A DNA stretch of 64,000 bases, taken from NCBI RefSeq assembly GCF_002128425.1, contig NZ_NESS01000005.1, forward strand, positions 1 to 64,000, in the 5' to 3' direction. The position numbers and the translations under genes are program-made. The notes beneath the pieces are model-generated. The model did not search any database. It saw only the letters and a program-made list of their open reading frames with translations, and was not told the DNA's origin. Shown here piece after piece: positions 1 to 10,906 of this stretch (position 1 is the first letter of the stretch; each line of letters opens with the position of its first letter). The stretch comes from Gottfriedia acidiceleris (GTDB lineage Bacteria > Bacillota > Bacilli > Bacillales > Bacillaceae_G).

Positions 1-400
<400 letters not shown>

Positions 401-543
401 TTAGCAAAAAATCTTGTCCATTTTTCATACCAATATAATACTATGTACCTACATTAAAATAAGATTATTATATATGACCAAAAAATTATCTGGTATTTTT
501 TTACAATTTCAAATTAGAAAATAAGTATTCTTCGAGTCTCAAA

Positions 544-572
544 TAAAAAAAGAGGATGTTTAATCACCCTCT
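544..572 (-). terminator. Rho-independent terminator of methyltransferase gene
   Basis: On the minus strand, AGAGGGTG and CATCCTCT form a stem with one mismatch, followed by seven T residues. It lies 10 bp after the stop codon of the methyltransferase gene. Confidence 0.75.
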
Positions 573-581
573 AATCAAAAA

Positions 582-1364
582 TTAAACCCTTGCTCTAACG
601 ATGTAACGTGAAAACGTTATCGGCAATCCTTCATTCGTAGCATTTTGTTCAAATAATCGTCTTACTTTTGATAAATTATCTTCTATTTGCTGCTTTAAAA
701 GAGATTGCTTTTGACCAAAGCATCTTAGTTTTAAAACATCAATGGGTGTATGTAAAAATTCAATACTATTAACAACTTGTATTTCTACACCTTCAAACCT
801 ACTTTGATCAAGTCTTTGTTTTATCGTTCTTAAAATCGGTTTCTCATTATTAATTGATTCAAAAAGATTAGGAAAAAACCTAGGTAATTCAATTCCAATA
901 TCATCACCAGGATGAAGTCCAAAGATTTTCCCTCCTTTTTTTACTACTCTTTTAAGTTCTGGATAAGCCGATGTAGGTCCTTTTCGATTATAAGCACAGT
1001 CAAATTGTCCGGCTTCAAAAGGCAATCCATTTTTTGTACTGCCAGCCATAAATGACACATTTCGTTTTTTCGTTTCATTTCCTCTTTTAATAAAATTATT
1101 TATAAGATCAAATCCTACAATTTCTTTTGCTTTTTCACTACATTGAATAGTGAATTCTCCATGTCCACACCCTACATCTAATACAACTTGGTTATTAATC
1201 ATTTCAAATACTTCATTATTAAATAATAATTCCCCATTCGGCTCAGTAATTGTTGAATTCCATGGATAAGTGTATTCCCCATATAATGTACCTATTTGTT
1301 CGTACCACTTTGTTGAATGAGGTGTTACCCAATCTTTATGTAATATAGGATCGATTAATTTCAT
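582..1364 (-). CDS. Class I SAM-dependent methyltransferase
   Basis: 260-residue protein. The start at ATG 1364 is chosen because AAAGGAG lies 12 bases before it; a longer frame upstream has no ribosome site. Motif I (VLDVGCGHGEF) sits at about residues 61-71 and is followed by an acidic motif II (IVGFDL), the pattern of a Rossmann-fold SAM methyltransferase. The downstream stretch NRKGPTSAYPELKRVVKKGG corresponds to the region after motif IV in the methyltransferase-11/25 families. No substrate-specific domain is recognised, so small molecule, rRNA and protein remain open. The gene is monocistronic, with its own terminator, and is read in the same direction as the MurR-type regulator gene upstream. 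Confidence 0.85.
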   Translation of the reverse strand: MKLIDPILHKDWVTPHSTKWYEQIGTLYGEYTYPWNSTITEPNGELLFNNEVFEMINNQVVLDVGCGHGEFTIQCSEKAKEIVGFDLINNFIKRGNETKKRNVSFMAGSTKNGLPFEAGQFDCAYNRKGPTSAYPELKRVVKKGGKIFGLHPGDDIGIELPRFFPNLFESINNEKPILRTIKQRLDQSRFEGVEIQVVNSIEFLHTPIDVLKLRCFGQKQSLLKQQIEDNLSKVRRLFEQNATNEGLPITFSRYIVRARV

Positions 1365-1461
1365 CAATATTAACTCTCCTTTACACTTAATCAGAATAAA
1401 TAACATTCCTCATTTCATGGGAAATCCCTTCTTATTTTAAGTAAAAATAATCCTTTTTGAT

Positions 1462-2187
1462 CTATTGATTTATTCTATAAATTTCGCGGGCTATTGATTC
1501 AATTATATAAACCACTGGAACTTGAGTAGTAATAATAGCTTTTTCAAAATACTCCTCTGTCACATAATAGGGAATATTTAAGTCAGAAATCTTGGCTATT
1601 GTTGATAATTTGTTGTTCGTGATACTTATAATTTTACAACCTTCTTGTTTAAGTAAATTTAGATGATTCACTGTGAAAATAGTTTCTCCTGATACTGACA
1701 AAGCGATTGCTATACTATTTTTTGTTAATTTAGAATGGATTGGAAAATGTGGGTCTTTTATATAAAGTGAAAATTTCCCTAAACTTGAAAAGTATCTCGA
1801 ACCATACTCAGCAAGAATACCAGAGCTACCTATTCCAATAAAAATTACATTTTCAGCCTTATTTATTTCAATTGCAGCCTCTTTAACTTTATCTTCTAAA
1901 TCTCCTTTTAGGGACCTCTCAAAAAATTCCAATAAAGTATGTTGAGCGCTTTTTACGAATGTCCGTTTCTCCTCTTCCAAATACATTTTTAGCTTCACTT
2001 TAAATTCAGAAAAACCGTCACAATTTAGTTTCCTACAAAAACGTAAAATTGTTGAAGTTGATACGTGGGTTTCATCTGCAATTTCACGTATACGCATGTA
2101 AGCGACTTTTTCCATATTTTGTGAAATGTAATTATATAAAGATAACTCTAACTCATTAAAAGATGCGATTTGATCATTTGAAAACAT
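1462..2187 (-). CDS. MurR/RpiR family transcriptional regulator (HTH + SIS)
   Basis: 241 residues. The N-terminal 75 residues form the RpiR-type helix-turn-helix (IREIADETHVSTSTILRFCRKL at about 33-54). Residues about 115-215 are a SIS sugar-phosphate-binding domain (IFIGIGSSGILAEYGSRYF, then IALSVSGET). Proteins of this family sense phosphosugars. The gene is divergent from the 6-phospho-beta-glucosidase gene with a 242-bp shared upstream region, so it probably controls that gene in response to a phosphorylated beta-glucoside; this link is inferred from position. Start ATG at 2187 has AAGGAG about ten bases upstream. No PTS permease gene lies beside the pair in this window. Confidence 0.9.
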   Translation of the reverse strand: MFSNDQIASFNELELSLYNYISQNMEKVAYMRIREIADETHVSTSTILRFCRKLNCDGFSEFKVKLKMYLEEEKRTFVKSAQHTLLEFFERSLKGDLEDKVKEAAIEINKAENVIFIGIGSSGILAEYGSRYFSSLGKFSLYIKDPHFPIHSKLTKNSIAIALSVSGETIFTVNHLNLLKQEGCKIISITNNKLSTIAKISDLNIPYYVTEEYFEKAIITTQVPVVYIIESIAREIYRINQ

Positions 2188-2381
2188 TTTATCTAATTCT
2201 CCTTTTATAACTAAGTACTAAATAGATACAACTATTTTTTTATCTTAACATACAAAATAAAAAACACAGCGTTACATTTATGAAACAATTATTTACTTTT
2301 GTGATTAGAAACTAGATTCGATTCACTTATTTACTAACATCTCCGTTAACGTTATGATTCGTTTATATTCTCATTCATTAA

Positions 2382-3866
<1,485 letters not shown>

Positions 3867-3877
3867 TTAGATCAATA

Positions 3878-3910
3878 AAAGGAACTTCACTAATTTGAAG
3901 TTCCTTTCTT
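3878..3910. terminator. Bidirectional terminator
   Basis: AAAGGAACTTCA and TGAAGTTCCTTT form a perfect stem with T or A runs on both sides. It separates the convergent 6-phospho-beta-glucosidase and lipoprotein genes. Confidence 0.85.
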
Positions 3911-3922
3911 CATTGTATAGTG

Positions 3923-4294
3923 TTAGTTCTTGGTAATTCGTTTGTAGATAATGTCCTTATCAGATGAAAAAAACATGCTTGAGTCCGTCAAATGGACTGT
4001 TAAGATGTTGTTGGATCCTTTAATTCTCAATTTCACAACATTGTCGGTTGATGAGACAATCTTGTAATGACGATAGAAGGTTTGCTCATATGACCCCATT
4101 TTAGTCTTGTATCGAAAAAGAACCAGATCCGTTTTTTTGTCTTTTTTAAACTCGATCGTATAGTCAACCTGTTCGTTCGATTGATTCGTTGACGTTTGAT
4201 AAATCCATTTTCCGTACATTTTGCTTTCAGCCCCATGGTGACTACATGCACTAAGAAAGACAAGAAATAGGAAAGCAAGAAGAAGTTTTTTCAT
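3923..4294 (-). CDS. Small lipoprotein of unknown function
   Basis: 123 residues from ATG 4294, with GGAGGT seven bases upstream. A basic, hydrophobic signal peptide (MKKLLLAFLFLVFLSAC) ends in the lipobox LSAC, so Cys17 should be lipidated and the protein anchored on the outer face of the membrane. The mature part is about 106 residues with alternating hydrophobic and charged stretches suggesting a small beta-rich domain (GKWIYQTSTN, YTIEFKKDKKTDLVLFRYKT). I do not recognise the family. The gene stands alone, convergent with the 6-phospho-beta-glucosidase gene. Confidence 0.8.
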   Translation of the reverse strand: MKKLLLAFLFLVFLSACSHHGAESKMYGKWIYQTSTNQSNEQVDYTIEFKKDKKTDLVLFRYKTKMGSYEQTFYRHYKIVSSTDNVVKLRIKGSNNILTVHLTDSSMFFSSDKDIIYKRITKN

Positions 4295-4388
4295 GGTGAA
4301 ACCTCCAAAGAAATATATTACATTTTGTTGAAAAAAAATACCATTCACATTGTCAATTTCGTAACAGTTTAGTTAGACTACTAGATTC

Positions 4389-4811
4389 TTATTCATTTTC
4401 AATTTTTACCATTAATTTACCATCTGCATAAATAGTTAAGTAAACAGTGTCGCCAAGTTTCAATGGAGGGTTAGATTTTTTGTCTATTAATTCTTTCTCC
4501 GTAAATCCGTATTTCCCAGAATCATCACAAATTATTTGATACTGGCTTTTATTCTCTTTATTTGCAAGGTCGACAACTTCGCATACATGAGTTTTTAAAT
4601 TCGAATCTACATTAATTAATTCTTGTTTATTAACGAGTGTAATGATTCTTTTTGATTTAGGAATTTTGACAACAATTGGGTGTGCTTTAGCGTGATTAAA
4701 ATTAATAATAGCAATAGATATGATCATTCCAAGGGTGAAGATAAACGTAGCTATAATAATTCCAGATGTTTTCAATTTTTCAATTTTATCTTTCTCCAAA
4801 TTAAAGTACAC
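4389..4811 (-). CDS. Single-pass membrane-anchored protein, unknown function
   Basis: 140 residues if GTG 4811 is used. TTG 4799, four codons later, is better spaced from AAGGTGAGG and gives 136 residues beginning MEKDKIEKLK. One membrane segment (GIIIATFIFTLGMIISIAII, residues about 17-36) is followed by an extracytoplasmic domain of about 100 residues with no Cys lipobox. That domain contains a possible OB-like or beta-rich fold (PPLKLGDTVYLTIYADGKLMVKI at the C-terminus), which is inference only. No family is recognised. It lies between htpX and the lipoprotein gene, on the same strand as both. Confidence 0.7.
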   Translation of the reverse strand: MYFNLEKDKIEKLKTSGIIIATFIFTLGMIISIAIINFNHAKAHPIVVKIPKSKRIITLVNKQELINVDSNLKTHVCEVVDLANKENKSQYQIICDDSGKYGFTEKELIDKKSNPPLKLGDTVYLTIYADGKLMVKIENE

Positions 4812-4871
4812 CTCACCTTTTTAGTATCTAAATTCCCTAAAAATAAATGAAATCCTTCTTTCAAATACATG

Positions 4872-4910
4872 CAAAAAAAGGCTTTTTACATCGTTAAATG
4901 TAGAAAGCCT
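4872..4910 (-). terminator. Terminator of htpX
   Basis: On the minus strand, GGCTTTCTACAT and ATGTAAAAAGCC pair around a short loop, followed by seven T residues. It begins 8 bp after the htpX stop. Confidence 0.85.
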
Positions 4911-4917
4911 CTATCTT

Positions 4918-5790
4918 TTATAATGATTTTAAACGTTCTATTCGTTTTTCTAGTGGCGGATGTGTTGAGAATAATCTTGCAAATTTCTCTTTACCGCTAA
5001 TTTTAAAAGCAGCAATCGATTTTTGACGATCATCAATTAATCTAATATTTCTACTTAATGATTCTAAAGCATGAATCATATTATCTTTTCCACCAAGTTC
5101 TGCGGCATATCTGTCTGCCTTAAACTCCCTATTTCTTGAATGCCAGAAAATAATTGGACTACTTAAAATACTAAATAAGATTTCAAATACTACTGAACAT
5201 AAAAAATAAACTAAATAAGATAACTCTTCTCTAACAAAATTAGAAACAATTTTTGCAACTAAACGGGAGAAGAAAATGACAAAAGTGTTAATTATACCTT
5301 GTAATAAGGTTGTAGTAACCATGTCACCATTTTTTATATGTGCAATTTCATGTGCTAAAACACCACTAATTGCTGGTCGATCCATTGTCTCTACCATTCC
5401 ACTTGAAACAGCAACTAAAGATCGTCTTTTACTAGGTCCTGTAGCAAAAGCATTAACTTCAACTGAATCATAAACTCCTACTTGTGGCATCTTTTTTAAC
5501 CCAGCAATTTTTGCTAAACGATATGTCTCTTCTAGTACAAAATTTAAGCGATCAGTTTGTGGAGAACGAGGATCAATTAATTTTACACCCATAACCCATT
5601 TGGCCATTATACGAGAGAATAATAATGAAAATATCGCTCCACTAAATCCTGCAATTACACTAAAAGCAAGCAGTGCCCAATAGCCACCATTACCTATATA
5701 ACGAGGTACACCTAATAATGTTGTAATCGTCGTAATTGTAATTAAAACTAAAATATTTACAAAAATAAAGAAAGAAATGCGTTTAAACAA
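4918..5790 (-). CDS. htpX: Membrane zinc metalloprotease HtpX (M48B)
   Basis: 290 residues, the usual HtpX length. TTG start at 5790 with GAGGGGG eight bases upstream. Two N-terminal membrane segments (about 5-27 and 37-60) precede the cytosolic protease domain. The zinc motif HEIAH is at 147-151, and a third ligand Glu is in NREFKADRYAAEL. Two more hydrophobic segments follow the HEXXH. The family degrades misfolded or damaged membrane proteins alongside FtsH. The gene is monocistronic with its own terminator. Assignment rests on the motif set and order, which are complete. Confidence 0.95.
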   Translation of the reverse strand: MFKRISFFIFVNILVLITITTITTLLGVPRYIGNGGYWALLAFSVIAGFSGAIFSLLFSRIMAKWVMGVKLIDPRSPQTDRLNFVLEETYRLAKIAGLKKMPQVGVYDSVEVNAFATGPSKRRSLVAVSSGMVETMDRPAISGVLAHEIAHIKNGDMVTTTLLQGIINTFVIFFSRLVAKIVSNFVREELSYLVYFLCSVVFEILFSILSSPIIFWHSRNREFKADRYAAELGGKDNMIHALESLSRNIRLIDDRQKSIAAFKISGKEKFARLFSTHPPLEKRIERLKSL

Positions 5791-6053
5791 AATCGTTCCC
5801 CCTCATATCTATCTATTTATAAATCTTTCTATTTACCTTTTATTCTTAAATATAGAATCTATTTTCTTACACAACCCTTGCACATAATTATTTTCTTAAA
5901 CTCATATTGATTCATTCTACTACAAAATTTGAAATTTGTTTACTATTTGTCTACATTGTAATGAGAGATCGTAATACTTTACAATTTTCACTATTTAAGT
6001 AAATTCAATTCCCCAATTTTATTTTCCTTAATATCTAACAAATTTTACATGCC

Positions 6054-6239
6054 TTAAGACAGTTTCCTAGTTTTTCTCCAAATTAAAGAAAACAATAAGA
6101 TAACAATCCCTACAAAAAATCCAATAATTTGGTCTATCAAAAGTTCACCTGTGCGAATTAAGTGAATAATAAGTGTTCCGCCAAAAATAAGTATGATAAG
6201 CATTGATAGTTTTAGTAAATAAGTATTAATTTTCATCAT
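6054..6239 (-). CDS. Small two-segment membrane protein
   Basis: 61 residues. Two ATG codons in tandem (6239 and 6236) follow GAGGGGG; the second is better spaced. Two predicted membrane helices (about 9-27 and 36-53) are separated by a short loop, with a basic C-terminus (WRKTRKLS). No family recognised. Good ribosome site and codon structure support a real gene; the function is unknown. Confidence 0.6.
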   Translation of the reverse strand: MMKINTYLLKLSMLIILIFGGTLIIHLIRTGELLIDQIIGFFVGIVILLFSLIWRKTRKLS

Positions 6240-6472
6240 TTCGCCCCCTCTGCTTTATTTTACCATTTTTATATTCCTAAATTTTATTTCTATATGTATA
6301 TCTAACTTTATTTTTTTTGTAATGATATTTCCAACTAATCTTATAGGTCAAAAGAACTTTTCATTTTTTAAACTATTTTAAGCATATTTGAAAAAAATGA
6401 CACATGGACAACTTCTACAATCATAGGATTAATTGATTAAGACTTTGAAAATATGATTCGGGAGGGAAGGTA

Positions 6473-7231
6473 TTGATTAGAAAATGGCTTGCCGTTTTAA
6501 TTTTAACCTGTCTTATGATTGTTGGAGTTGGTATAAAACCTACACAGGCAGCTACAAGTCAATTCATTATTATTAACAAAGCATCAAATCAACTAGCTTA
6601 CTATGAAAATGGTAAACTCTACAAAGTTTTTAAGGTAGCTACGGGTAAAAGTCCATCCTTGACGCCAGAAGGTAAATTTAAAATTGTAAATAAGATTGTA
6701 AATAGACCTTACTATACAGGTCACATTCCTGGTGGCGATCCACGAAATCCACTTGGAAACCGCTGGCTTGGATTAAATGCCCGTGGTACATGGGGAACTA
6801 CTTATGCAATACACGGTAACAATAACCCAAGTTCGATTGGAAAATACGTCAGTCATGGCTGTGTTAGAATGTATGATAATGAAGTAGAATGGCTTTTTAG
6901 TAGAGTAAAATTGAGCACACCTGTTGTCATTACAACTTCAAGTAAGTCATTTAACTCAATCGCAACTGCAAATGGATACAAGGTAACAAGTTCTAACGGT
7001 GGTTCGAATGCTGTTATCCCAGGCGGGACTGTATTAAAAAAGGGAAATCGTGGTACTACAGTTAAAAAACTTCAACAAAAGCTTACGTCTCTCGGATATA
7101 GCACAAAAGGTATCGATGGTATCTTTGGGAACAATACAGACAAAGCCGTGCGCAAATTTCAAAAAGACCGGCATTTAAAAGTAGATGGTATTGTAGGACC
7201 TGCTACAATCAAAGCACTTGGTGGGTTATAA
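6473..7231 (+). CDS. L,D-transpeptidase (YkuD) with peptidoglycan-binding domain
   Basis: 252 residues. TTG 6473 follows GGGAGGGAAGG. A signal peptide (residues 1-26, ending near TQAA) exports the protein. The YkuD domain spans about 30-155 with the active-site pattern HGNNNP...SHGCVRM; the catalytic Cys is about residue 130. A PG_binding_1 domain (LKKGNRGTTVKKLQQKLTSLGY to GPATIKALG) fills residues 183-250. The family makes 3-3 crosslinks in peptidoglycan or modifies spore and cell-wall peptides. The order catalytic domain then binding domain differs from B. subtilis YkuD, which has an N-terminal LysM. The gene is monocistronic, with a terminator directly downstream. Confidence 0.93.
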   Translation: MIRKWLAVLILTCLMIVGVGIKPTQAATSQFIIINKASNQLAYYENGKLYKVFKVATGKSPSLTPEGKFKIVNKIVNRPYYTGHIPGGDPRNPLGNRWLGLNARGTWGTTYAIHGNNNPSSIGKYVSHGCVRMYDNEVEWLFSRVKLSTPVVITTSSKSFNSIATANGYKVTSSNGGSNAVIPGGTVLKKGNRGTTVKKLQQKLTSLGYSTKGIDGIFGNNTDKAVRKFQKDRHLKVDGIVGPATIKALGGL

Positions 7232-7243
7232 GTTTCTGCTATT

Positions 7244-7270
7244 AATAGAGGATATTCCTCTATTTTTTTT
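7244..7270 (+). terminator. Terminator of L,D-transpeptidase gene
   Basis: AATAGAGGA and TCCTCTATT form a hairpin with a three-base loop followed by an eight-T run. Confidence 0.88.
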
Positions 7271-7414
7271 AATTTTAGGCATTTTTTTACAACAAATTAT
7301 AAATTCGCCTGATTTTCAACGTCTTTAATTAATTGCACAAAGTTCTCTGACACGCCTTATCTTTTGATCAATACAGCCTAAATTAAAGTTCTTTAATTAG
7401 ATAATTCTTCATAT

Positions 7415-7438
7415 AAAAAAGACTACCAAAGCAGCCTT
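7415..7438 (-). terminator. Terminator of small membrane protein gene
   Basis: On the minus strand, AAGGCTG pairs with TAGTCTT (two G-T pairs) around CTTTGG, followed by TTTTTT. It sits ten bases after the stop at 7448. An alternative stem, GACTAC/GTAGTC, overlaps the stop codon. Confidence 0.6.
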
Positions 7439-7447
7439 ATGTTGTAG

Positions 7448-7651
7448 TCAAACACTATTTTTTTCATCTTCAAATTCAAGCTTAAAATAATTAACAACGC
7501 GACTGTAATAAGGATATATAACCCCGATTACAACAAGAAACCAACCTATATTTGTGAGATATGTAGGACCAGTGAAATTAGTATAGTAAGTTAATGTTAC
7601 AATTAATAAGCCAAACAAAATATACAAAGCAGAAATTAATTGTTTCATCAT
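7448..7651 (-). CDS. Small two-segment membrane protein
   Basis: 67 residues, with CAGGAG ahead of tandem ATG codons at 7651 and 7648. Two membrane helices (about 5-24 and 31-50) connect through TNFTGPTYLTN, and the tail is acidic (FEDEKNSV). No family recognised. A clear ribosome site and its own terminator argue for a real gene. Confidence 0.65.
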   Translation of the reverse strand: MMKQLISALYILFGLLIVTLTYYTNFTGPTYLTNIGWFLVVIGVIYPYYSRVVNYFKLEFEDEKNSV

Positions 7652-7911
7652 AATCTCCTGTTATATTTTTATTATTTTTATTTTTAATATATATTCAATT
7701 ATAAAATCACAATAGCCTTTAGAGTTTTCGAACTAATTTTCCTTAAGTATTCTTTTTGTAAGAATATATTTAAAGCTTCAGCAAGTGTAATTTAATTCAT
7801 ACGACGCTCCCTTGAGTCTTTATATTTAATAGAGTATTAACGAGATTAATATAAATAATTAAAAAACTAATAAATACATCGATTCAGAATAACTAGCCCT
7901 TTTATAATGGA

Positions 7912-8346
7912 CTATTTACTAGTTAATAGTAACTTTCTAGTTTTAATATCATATATTTTGTAACTAATCTCAAAATTATGGTCTTTTGTAACAGTCACCA
8001 TACAATAATAAGGAATTGATTTCCCATAAGCATCCAGTTTAGGAATATCGCTGAAAGTAAATAATTCATCTGTATCTTGCATATCAAAGTCTGCTTCAGA
8101 AGTACGGCCTGAAGTATCAATTTCTATCACACATTTTCCGCTGACAACATCATATTGTTTAAACACAATATATTTAAGACTAGGTAGAGTAATCGCTAAA
8201 AGTAAAAGACCAATTAGTAGGCTTCCAAAGCTTTTTCCAATTTTCACTAATGTATAAACTCGATTAATATACATTGGAATAAATATAAATACTGCTCCTA
8301 TTACAAAAAAGACTCCTACTATGAGCATTAAATAATATGTAAACAT
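7912..8346 (-). CDS. Membrane protein of unknown function
   Basis: 144 residues from ATG 8346, preceded by AGGAAGTG; a longer upstream frame lacks a ribosome site. Two membrane helices (about 3-24 and 40-58) are followed by an extracytoplasmic domain of about 80 residues (YDVVSGKCVIEIDTSGR, then YYCMVTVTKDHNFEISYKI) with two Cys residues. I do not recognise the family. It is flanked by two other small membrane-protein genes and is transcribed alone. Confidence 0.65.
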   Translation of the reverse strand: MFTYYLMLIVGVFFVIGAVFIFIPMYINRVYTLVKIGKSFGSLLIGLLLLAITLPSLKYIVFKQYDVVSGKCVIEIDTSGRTSEADFDMQDTDELFTFSDIPKLDAYGKSIPYYCMVTVTKDHNFEISYKIYDIKTRKLLLTSK

Positions 8347-8579
8347 TTTTTCACTTCCTATAAAAAATAAAACCACATAAGTGTCTTTGTAATCTTATGC
8401 TACCACATGCAAACCAGTACTTCTATATTTGCTTAATTAATTAATACTTCTTCAAGTTAATCACCTGTATTTAGTAATTTGATCTAACTATTTTTATTTT
8501 TAAGATTAGCATTATACAATGGTATTGGATAGTTGAGCTTATTCACTTTTCGATTAAATTGAATGAAGGAGTGTTAGTA

Positions 8580-9776
8580 ATGGCACGTGTTTTATTTATT
8601 AATGCGGGCTCCGAAGGCCATATCAATCCTACTATAGGAGTTGTAAATGAGCTTATTTCACGCGGTGAAGAGGTTGTCTATTTTTCGATCGAGTCTTTTC
8701 GAGATCGAATTGAAAAGACAGGAGCAACTGTGCGGTCAATTGATGAACAAAAATTTATATATGCCTTTCTCTCAGGTGGTCGAACCCATTTACTAGAAAG
8801 GATCAATGGTCTATTACATACAGCAGAAGTTGTTATACCTAGTGTTCTTGAACAGATTAAAGGAGAGCATTTTGATTACATCATTCACGATTCTATGTTT
8901 GGTTGTGGACGTTTAATTGCTCAAATTCTTAATCTTCCTGCAATCAGTTCTTGTACTTCATTTGCACAGACAAAACAAACATTCGATAAAATATTGGAAA
9001 AGCAGTCAAAGAATATTCCTGAAGAAATAATGCAACCGATCAAAGATGAATTTAATAACCTGTCATTGAAGATCAAGAAAAAATATGATGTAGAGATCAA
9101 TTCATATTATGAAATATTTTGTAATCCTGCACCATTAACAATCGTATATACAACAAGAGAGTTCCAACCTGATGGGGAAGCCTTTAATAATACTTACAAA
9201 TTTGTCGGCCCATCTATCGGTTCTCGCTTACAACAGGATACCTTTGACCTTTCTACTATTAAAAGTAAAAGTCCTATATATATTTCTCTGGGAACTGTTT
9301 TTAACCGCTCTATTGATTTTTATAAGCTATGTTTTGAAGCATTTGGTAATTGTGAACACTCAGTTGTAATGTCGATTGGTAAACAAACCAATCTCGATGA
9401 TTTAGGGATTATTCCTCAAAACTTTATTGTAAAACAATATGTTCCACAAACCGAGGTGCTTAAATATACTAAATTATTTATTACACATGGTGGAATGAAT
9501 AGTACTAGTGAAGGTCTCTATTACGGAGTTCCATTAATCGTAATTCCGCAAAGCGCTGATCAGCCAATAATTGCAGAACAAGTAGCAAAGATTGGAGCGG
9601 GTATAAAATTACAAATGCAAAATTTGACACCAACTCAACTGCGTGAAGCCGCAGAGGAAGTGTTAAATAATAACTCGTCTTACAATAAAGCCATCGACAG
9701 TATAAAGAAATCTTTTCGGGATGCGGGAGGGTATCACCAGGCTGTTAATGAGATAATCCAATTTTATACTAAATGA
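8580..9776 (+). CDS. MGT-family UDP-glycosyltransferase (GT1)
   Basis: 398 residues. ATG 8580 has GGAGTG seven bases upstream. The N-terminal half begins with ARVLFINAGSEGHINPTIGVVNEL, the GT-B acceptor domain with the conserved His in GHINP. The C-terminal half carries the nucleotide-sugar signature FITHGGMNSTSEGLYYGVPLIVIP...ADQP. Length and motifs match macrolide glycosyltransferase-type proteins such as B. subtilis YjiC and YojK. Enzymes of this group glucosylate lipophilic acceptors such as flavonoids and macrolides; the natural acceptor here is unknown. The gene stands alone, so context gives no substrate. Confidence 0.92.
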   Translation: MARVLFINAGSEGHINPTIGVVNELISRGEEVVYFSIESFRDRIEKTGATVRSIDEQKFIYAFLSGGRTHLLERINGLLHTAEVVIPSVLEQIKGEHFDYIIHDSMFGCGRLIAQILNLPAISSCTSFAQTKQTFDKILEKQSKNIPEEIMQPIKDEFNNLSLKIKKKYDVEINSYYEIFCNPAPLTIVYTTREFQPDGEAFNNTYKFVGPSIGSRLQQDTFDLSTIKSKSPIYISLGTVFNRSIDFYKLCFEAFGNCEHSVVMSIGKQTNLDDLGIIPQNFIVKQYVPQTEVLKYTKLFITHGGMNSTSEGLYYGVPLIVIPQSADQPIIAEQVAKIGAGIKLQMQNLTPTQLREAAEEVLNNNSSYNKAIDSIKKSFRDAGGYHQAVNEIIQFYTK

Positions 9777-9832
9777 GAAGTTTCACCTTTTTCTCTTCTA
9801 ACCCTTTCAGAACTAGTCTACGAGAAAGTAAA

Positions 9833-9860
9833 ATGAGAGCCGCTGTTCGGCTCTCAAATT
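9833..9860. terminator. Hairpin between convergent genes
   Basis: GAGAGCCG and CGGCTCTC pair perfectly around a short loop, with AAAT/ATTT flanks on both strands. It probably ends both the glycosyltransferase gene and the AlkD-like gene. The T tracts are short. Confidence 0.65.
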
Positions 9861-9926
9861 TATTCTAACAATCTACCCGATACATTTTGTGAATTTATTA
9901 AAATCACATATCACAACCATAAAACA

Positions 9927-10634
9927 TTAACACCTTACATGTTTACGCTTAAATCCTAATAACCCTCTATCTAAATCTTTTTGGATTTTTTCAGAGCAAA
10001 GTAAAATAGTACTTTTTTTCTTTTCCTTTTTCATTTCAACAGGCCCAATAGCTTTAGCAGTATCAACAGCTTTTTCATGTTGGGGTAAATATGAAATGGC
10101 TACTGTATAAATAAAATTATTCATTGCAGATTTAGTTCGTTCAGGAGCATCATGGATTGTATTTTTTACTTGGTCAAGCATACTTGAAATCTTGTTAGCG
10201 TTAAATTCAGTATCCGAGCGATTACCCAAAAGCCAGCAGTAACAGCTCCAACCTGCTGACATTTTAAGTTCATCTCCGCTTGCGATCCATTTATCGGCTA
10301 CTTCTTGCGCAATATCAGCTTCAGCTAAAGTAACTGCAACAACATAATCTGAAAGCATATAAAAATAAGCACCATCAATCCAACGCTCAAAATCTTCTTC
10401 AGTCATTTTCAATGGTTCTGCAATAATCCCAGCAAAATACATTGCATCGTAATTACCTGTTGCATATAATTGATCGGCTAATTCCTGATTCATTTTAATT
10501 TTCTTAGCGATCGGCTTCATCGCCCCTGTTGCAACCCCAAATAGTGGCTCATGTGCACCGTTTGATATGTATGTGTTTTTTGTCCGTTCTTTACCAAGTG
10601 CTTCTAGCTCCTGCATAACCGTTTCCAATTCCAC
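9927..10634 (-). CDS. AlkD-like DNA alkylation repair family protein (HEAT-like)
   Basis: 235 residues, GTG start at 10634 with AAGGAAG upstream. The sequence is almost all helical and matches the DNA-alkylation-repair superfamily (COG4912-like): FGVATGAMKPIAKKIKMNQELADQLYATG near the N-terminus and WSCYCWLLGNR in the middle. Known AlkD proteins are base glycosylases that excise positively charged alkylated bases, but many relatives lack proven activity. I cannot align the catalytic Trp/Asp confidently, so enzymatic activity is uncertain. The C-terminus is basic (GLLGFKRKHVRC). Confidence 0.78.
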   Translation of the reverse strand: MELETVMQELEALGKERTKNTYISNGAHEPLFGVATGAMKPIAKKIKMNQELADQLYATGNYDAMYFAGIIAEPLKMTEEDFERWIDGAYFYMLSDYVVAVTLAEADIAQEVADKWIASGDELKMSAGWSCYCWLLGNRSDTEFNANKISSMLDQVKNTIHDAPERTKSAMNNFIYTVAISYLPQHEKAVDTAKAIGPVEMKKEKKKSTILLCSEKIQKDLDRGLLGFKRKHVRC

Positions 10635-10856
10635 TGTTTTACACTTCCTTTCTCTACATTCCTACTACATTGTTTCCTATTATCCAAAATTTTTAACAAG
10701 CAACTCTAAATTAGCACAAATAGAATTTACAAATTCAAAATCAATAAACATTTACACCATTTAAACTACTATAAAATTATATCATTTCTTCTACTACTAA
10801 ACTGTCAATTCATTAAATGCAACTAAATATCTTATCAATTCTTCCAAAAACATAAA

Positions 10857-10901
10857 AAAAATAAGTTGCCTTGACAACCCATTTACTAAAAAAACTTATT
10901 T
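10857..10901 (-). terminator. Probable terminator
   Basis: On the minus strand, AATAAGTT and AACTTATT pair around an internal GTTG...CAAC hairpin, followed by eight T residues. It lies just after the stop at 10907. Confidence 0.55.
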
Positions 10902-10906
10902 AATCA